DNA of 64,000 bases from Armillaria gallica (Eukaryota > Basidiomycota > Agaricomycetes > Agaricales > Physalacriaceae): the NCBI GenBank assembly GCA_037576215.1, contig JBANDB010000011.1, positions 1,922,001-1,986,000 on the forward strand, read 5' to 3'. A program made the position numbers and the translations under genes. The notes under the pieces are model-generated. The model was not told the DNA's origin. It did no database searches and saw only the letters and a list, made by a program, of their open reading frames with translations. Numbering within the stretch: the first letter of the stretch is position 1; the number at the start of each line of letters is the position of its first letter. Shown in pieces: positions 59,527 through 64,000 of this stretch.

Positions 59527-59977
59527 TCTAGTTCAATCAGATCGTATGCGCACATTTTACAGTAAGATAGCAGGTTTCAGTAATTCATTTAAGACTAGAT
59601 ACTCGGTAGACACTATCGCAACCTTCAGCTTCAAGCCTGGCGCCTCTCCCTACTACGGAAAGGCATAATACCTGAACAGACCGTCTCAACCAATTGACGT
59701 CAACAAACTACCGCGTATGAGGATTAGAATTTGTCCAATGCATTGAAGTGGCGATGGAAAGACAAGGCAATAACATTTGGCGGATAGATATTCCGAAGAA
59801 CGCAACGACGCTACAGTCATCTCCTTATTTTCGCTCGGAGACGAGCCCAGAGAGATCCCTTGCCAGCAGAGCTCTCTTCATTCCCCGGCTGATCCGAGTC
59901 CTTCTTTTCTATTTCGCTGAAGCACATAATCAGTGAACATTCATAGCAAACAAAAAGGAAGTTACAGCGAAAAGAAC
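59527..59977. other. Intergenic, convergent 3' ends
   Basis: No feature seen. Confidence 0.4.
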
Positions 59978-61480
59978 TCACATCTTAAGATGCTGATGAT
60001 TCACGTCAACCATGCTCAAGGGAGAACTGTGAATGACTTTGAGTTCGGCCAATTTCACTATATATGCCTGCATCCACGTCATCTCATTCCTAGCATGAAT
60101 GCTTATCCTCTCGACTTGAGGGAAACGCATTGCAGACTCTGCGATACGGAGAGCAACTTCCTGGTCAACCTGGTCTTCCTCTGGAACAACAACGCTCAGA
60201 TATTTTATATGGGTCAACCGGGACTCGAAACGACGTCCTCTGTAATCAAGCCACTCCCGCGTTTGGTTGAGCGAGGCGAAGGGGATGTGAAGATTGCAGA
60301 CGTGGGGATGAGTCGTGACCATGCGGAGGAGTTTCTGCAAGTCTACCACGCTCGGACGGTCCATGTATTTGAGACCCACATCCGTGACGAGAGGCGCGAT
60401 GCTTGGTTTTGAGAGCGCTAATAAGATAATATCGGATGGTGCATTCAAGTGAGTGACTTTAGGCAGGGAGCCCGATGGGAAAGTGATATTGGTATCCTCA
60501 ACTGGACCTATATCGTCGATGAGCAGCCGCACAAGGAGATTATGGCGGGATAAGAATGGAACAAGGTGAGATGGCGACAGCAAAGGAGATTGGACCGTCA
60601 AGAGCTGCAGATGATCCATCTGAATTCTAGAAAGGTGTTGTCCGACATCATCCAGTCCGTGTAACGTCAGTTTGGTGATATGGGAAGCGTTGAGTGACGC
60701 GATGGTCCAATCGAGGAAGGGAGTAGAGAACAAGACGTTGGTGCCGAGTATCTCAACCTCGCCGGATACAACGAAAGGCTGGCACTGAAATATGGCAGTG
60801 TTCTCCCCGATGATCAGATCCCTTTCGAACACCACCCATCGAGGCTGTCTCGAGGGGCCACGGACCGAGTCTGGGGCGGTAAGGCTCGCCAGTCCTCGTA
60901 GCAGCTTACGAAAGGCGACATCATCTCTCTCCTTCGTGTCCACCACAACCGGGGGCTGCGTAGTATCTTCCTGCAGGCTCATCTTGGCCAGCAGAGACTC
61001 AAGATTGTAAAAGTCCTCGCCAAACAGTCCTTTGCCAGAGTTCAATATCAGGCGGATACGGATCAACTCCGGGGTCGTCCGGAAATAAAACGCCACCTCG
61101 CTCGCCTCATGCTCGAAATCCTGCTGCGAAAAGGTGCACTCGATGCTCTGGATGCAACTTGGCTTCTTAAACAACGAAAGGCTGATGGCTTTCAACAACG
61201 GAAATTCGATGCCGCCGAGCACTTTTCCAACGATCAAAGCACTTCTAGACTGCATGGTTCGAGCGCGCCTGGTGAATGTGCCGATTGTGACGCTTCGTTC
61301 CATATTCAAGATGAGATGGATCGCGCGGGATAGAGCCAGTCGGTTGAGTCGACGACAGAGGCGCCCGAGTGTTATGAGATCTTCTTCGTCAAGGTTTTCC
61401 ACTATGATAAGGAGAATTTCGTCGGGAAGATCCATCATGGTAGCTGGGGGGTCGATTGAAGCCATAAACACTGGACTCAT
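59978..61480 (-). CDS. F-box protein (500 aa)
   Basis: One uninterrupted exon. The F-box is at residues ~15-55 ('MMDLPDEILLIIVENLDEED', 'LITLGRLCRRLNRLALSRAI'), which would bind Skp1 in an SCF ubiquitin ligase. The rest is a helical/strand repeat region with leucine-rich character ('HITKLTLHGLDDVGQHLSRI', 'LPKVTHLNAPSDIILLALSK', 'VERISIHARNEMTWM'), the usual form in Agaricomycete F-box proteins. Starts at 61480, 61465 or 61438 are all possible, and the first is used here. The substrate is unknown. Confidence 0.85.
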   Translation of the reverse strand: MSPVFMASIDPPATMMDLPDEILLIIVENLDEEDLITLGRLCRRLNRLALSRAIHLILNMERSVTIGTFTRRARTMQSRSALIVGKVLGGIEFPLLKAISLSLFKKPSCIQSIECTFSQQDFEHEASEVAFYFRTTPELIRIRLILNSGKGLFGEDFYNLESLLAKMSLQEDTTQPPVVVDTKERDDVAFRKLLRGLASLTAPDSVRGPSRQPRWVVFERDLIIGENTAIFQCQPFVVSGEVEILGTNVLFSTPFLDWTIASLNASHITKLTLHGLDDVGQHLSRIQMDHLQLLTVQSPLLSPSHLVPFLSRHNLLVRLLIDDIGPVEDTNITFPSGSLPKVTHLNAPSDIILLALSKPSIAPLVTDVGLKYMDRPSVVDLQKLLRMVTTHPHVCNLHIPFASLNQTREWLDYRGRRFESRLTHIKYLSVVVPEEDQVDQEVALRIAESAMRFPQVERISIHARNEMTWMQAYIVKLAELKVIHSSPLSMVDVNHQHLKM

Positions 61481-61911
61481 CAGCTGTTAGACGAGGAGGA
61501 AAAGAAAGGACACACACCAGTTTAGGACGGTCGCAAATGGTTACTAGGATGAAGGCAGATGGCTGTTGAAAAGAGACAATCGCGTTCGGACCCATCAGGA
61601 TCAATAACAGCTATTTGATATTTATGCCCGAGGAAAGGGTCGCTTCCTTGGAATCTTGGTCGGTTCGTACCCAATTATTAGACGCGAACCTAAGCAAACA
61701 GGCTGGATCTAGAAACACTTCATAGTGGATAAAACCTTCTCATCAATGGAGCAGTAAATGCTTCAAGCTGGAAGAATACAACAAATAATACAAATAAGCA
61801 AATAAAATAACGTACTAAGTCGTGTCGCATCATGAATGCACCTCTACGCCCTCCTGACGAGGTCGCGTAAAGGCAAGTCGTAAATCCCATCCAACCAAAA
61901 ACCAGACTCGC
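61481..61911. other. Intergenic
   Basis: 5' flank of the F-box gene; nothing recognised. Confidence 0.4.
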
Positions 61912-63754
61912 TCAACTCTTCCCGCTTTTATCCCTCACATCCCGCCAAAAGTCGGCCCACTCGTCCCCTCGGTTTTCATCTTCATCTTCAATCCGCGGTA
62001 GCCCCTCCCTTCCTCGTGGTCCAAATGCGTCTTTTTGTGCTAAGGCAATCCGGTCAAGAGCCTTTATCAATGAGGGAGTGGCAGGCACGGCACCCGTCGG
62101 AGGCGATGACGACTCAACAGCTGTACCATGGCTCGAAGACAGCGTATTCGACGACCGATATCGCTTTATGAACCCAGGACTCCACTCCTCATCGGTCTTC
62201 CGCTGACTGACGCTCGTAAGGTCCCCTTCAAGATCAGAGTAGTCGGGGACCTCCCCTCCCCAAGTCCGCTAACCACATTCTTCCGCTTGAGCTGTCCAAG
62301 CTTCTGGATTTCCTTGTCATAGTCAATGTCATCCGGTAGCCTTGACCTTGGTATCTCGCTCGCCATCACTAACTAGCGTTGGCGTCGTGGACGTCATGGA
62401 ATGTCTTTGCTTCAACCAAGGACGTCCTCTCTGAGTGGACTTCCTTTAGGGTCATCTTCCTCTGAATCGGAGGACTCGAGTTGGCCTAAGGGTCGAAATT
62501 TGACAGCTTCCCGATTGCGTTTGCACAGAGCATGAAACCGGGCTTGGTTGTCCTTCTTTGAGCGTGCCTTCTTCAAGTAACCTGGACTTTGTGGGAAATC
62601 GAACGAAGAATGATCAGGAGGACTCGAACCGCTCTTGTCTAGCTTCAGATGCAAGCCAGGCTTGTCATCATCAGGGAAGACAAGATCCTTCGAAACGGCG
62701 GGTTTCTCGGTTGAACCAAAGATGCGGTCCCATACAGATGTGAAGGGCTGATACATTCCCGCACGGTCGGCATGATTAGGAAGATTCGCTGCATAGTCGG
62801 CAAGATAACTGTCCCATTTCTGCACACTATCGTAAGTTTGATATTCTCAGATAAAAAGTTAAGGACATACCTGGTCTGGGCATTCGCCAAATGTCCTCTT
62901 CAGGAACCAATCCGACACCATTCCTGCTAAGAGAAACAAACAAAATCCTGCGCTGAGACCTTTCTCCTGCTTGTTTCCCATTCAATACTTGCGGTAAGCC
63001 ATAGGCGTTCCCAAACATTGGCCCATGCGGGAACATGAGCCAAAGCCGCGATAGCGACGATGACGCCAAAGGAGCCCATGGAAGCCGTGGCGAAGCGAAG
63101 AGACGCATGCTGGAACTTGACAAGCGGGAGCAGAGTGAAGAGAGTCACTATGGGGGTGCATATGGACAAAAAGACGATCCGTGTCAACAGAGAGGGATGG
63201 ACGATGACCGAAAGAGCAAGAGCTAACAGGGCGCTAGTGCTGGTATCAGGCAATCATACCGGAAGAGATCGATGATTGACTTACCCTCCGGAAATACCGC
63301 CGAGCGCCAATGCACAATACTTCCATCTTCCAGCGAGAAATGTAGTCAGAAGGGAACACAGAAGCCAGACGGCAACAAAGGAAGAGGACGATAGGGTGCT
63401 CGAGGATGTAATAGATGGGATCAGCAGTGCCAAGAACGTCGAGCAGTGCACTAGACGGTCACATCAGTACCGGTAAACCAAGTAATAAAATAAGATGAAC
63501 ACACGTCCAGAGGCATACCCAATGGCCAAGCCACCAATGCCGCCTTCTAGAATCCATTTCAATTTCCTTGGTGAATCAAACGCGCCTGGCATAGCATCGT
63601 ATCGAGGTGCAAATTGTCGTGTACGGTCGAGGGTGAAAAATGCACCGGAGAAGGTGAGCAAAAGAGAGAGTAAAAGGAGAGGTAAAGCATAGGCCAGTAG
63701 ATATGATGTCGATGGGAGAAGGGTCGTAAGACTGTATTCGTCAGTGGTCGTCAT
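61912..63754 (-). CDS. DUF4203 / TMEM198-like membrane protein
   Basis: Five exons. The start at 63754 begins 'MTTTDEYSLTTLL'. A hydrophobic segment ('YLLAYALPLLLLSLLLTFSG') is followed by 'GGIGGLAIGYASG', 'STFLALLIPSITSS', 'FVAVWLLCSLLTTFLAGRW', 'ALLALALSVIVHPSLLTRIV' and 'AGFCLFLLAGMVSDWFLKRT'. This is about seven TM segments, as in the DUF4203 family. A long cytosolic tail follows ('KWDSYLADYAANLP', 'MASEIPRSRLPDDIDYDKEI', 'SLIKALDRIALAQKDAFG', 'WADFWRDV') to the stop at 61912. Two bases are missing in G runs of the minus strand: 62959-62960 (GG should be GGG, 'RRKGLSAGF') and within 62253-62261 ('GLGEGEVPDYSD'). The function is unknown. Confidence 0.8.
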
Positions 63755-64000
63755 TATCGTCGTTAGTGGTCGTCAGTATTATCGTTAGCGTTGATGGGAT
63801 TATAAGATATTTCCTGAGGCGCCTTGAGCTATCGTCAAAGACGTACTACCTCGTCGGCGTCGGGGATGGAGAGAAGGTGACAGGTGTTTACTTGCGGGGT
63901 CTTCGTCGCGGCACATGCCGCTCCCAAATCGGGACGTCACTTGCGGGCGCGGCTTCCCTCATAAGTAACCAATCGTCTTCCACACTTAACCTCTTGCATA
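63755..64000. other. 5' flank of the DUF4203 gene
   Basis: No feature recognised up to the end of the window. Confidence 0.3.

Overview
The window is a gene-dense stretch of a mushroom-type basidiomycete (Agaricomycetes) chromosome. Nearly every gene is cut by many short GT-AG introns (about 45-65 bp), and some exons are only 9-44 nt. Several families are typical of Agaricomycetes: BTB proteins with a CPEC tail motif, a DUF6699 protein, a trypsin-like protein without an obvious signal peptide, and a single-pass protein with a beta-sandwich ectodomain. No viral, prokaryotic or CRISPR-like content was seen.

Layout. 0-5 kb: the 3' part of a Bbc1/Mti1-type actin-patch protein (+), a TRIR homologue (-), an intron-containing tRNA-Val(CAC) (-) and a single-pass membrane protein (+). 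5-10.5 kb: a sugar-porter MFS transporter and two tandem BTB paralogues (+). 10.5-13.2 kb: no gene recognised. 13.2-16.4 kb: a 1020-aa disordered protein (-). 18-25 kb: a GH127 glycosidase, a membrane-anchored histidine acid phosphatase and signal peptidase SEC11 (all +), then an unresolved gene. 26-36.5 kb (all -): a GH5 exo-beta-1,3-glucanase, KIN17, a trypsin-like protein and a base-exchange phosphatidylserine synthase (PSS). 37-41 kb: a Zn2Cys6 regulator (+), TANGO2 (-) and ARP6 (+). 41-42.3 kb: a tandem-repeat block. 42.3-46.6 kb: an importin-7/8 (Nmd5) homologue (-). 48-50.4 kb: a DUF6699 protein and a small basic protein (-). 53-64 kb: NOP56 (-), a Ser/Pro-rich protein (+), a diverged EMB8/YheT-type hydrolase (+), an F-box protein (-) and a DUF4203/TMEM198-like protein (-).

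Most genes are housekeeping and unrelated to one another (nucleolus, chromatin, nuclear import, ER processing, lipid synthesis). The wall and nutrient genes (MFS, GH127, acid phosphatase, GH5) lie within one 24-kb stretch, but nothing in the sequence shows co-regulation. The clearest structural event is a direct duplication of the PSS 3' end that flanks the trypsin-like gene.

A caution for any reader: at least twelve otherwise intact exons lose frame by exactly one base, almost always in a run of G or C. I read these as consensus (assembly) errors rather than twelve pseudogenes. I found no convincing new multi-gene system.
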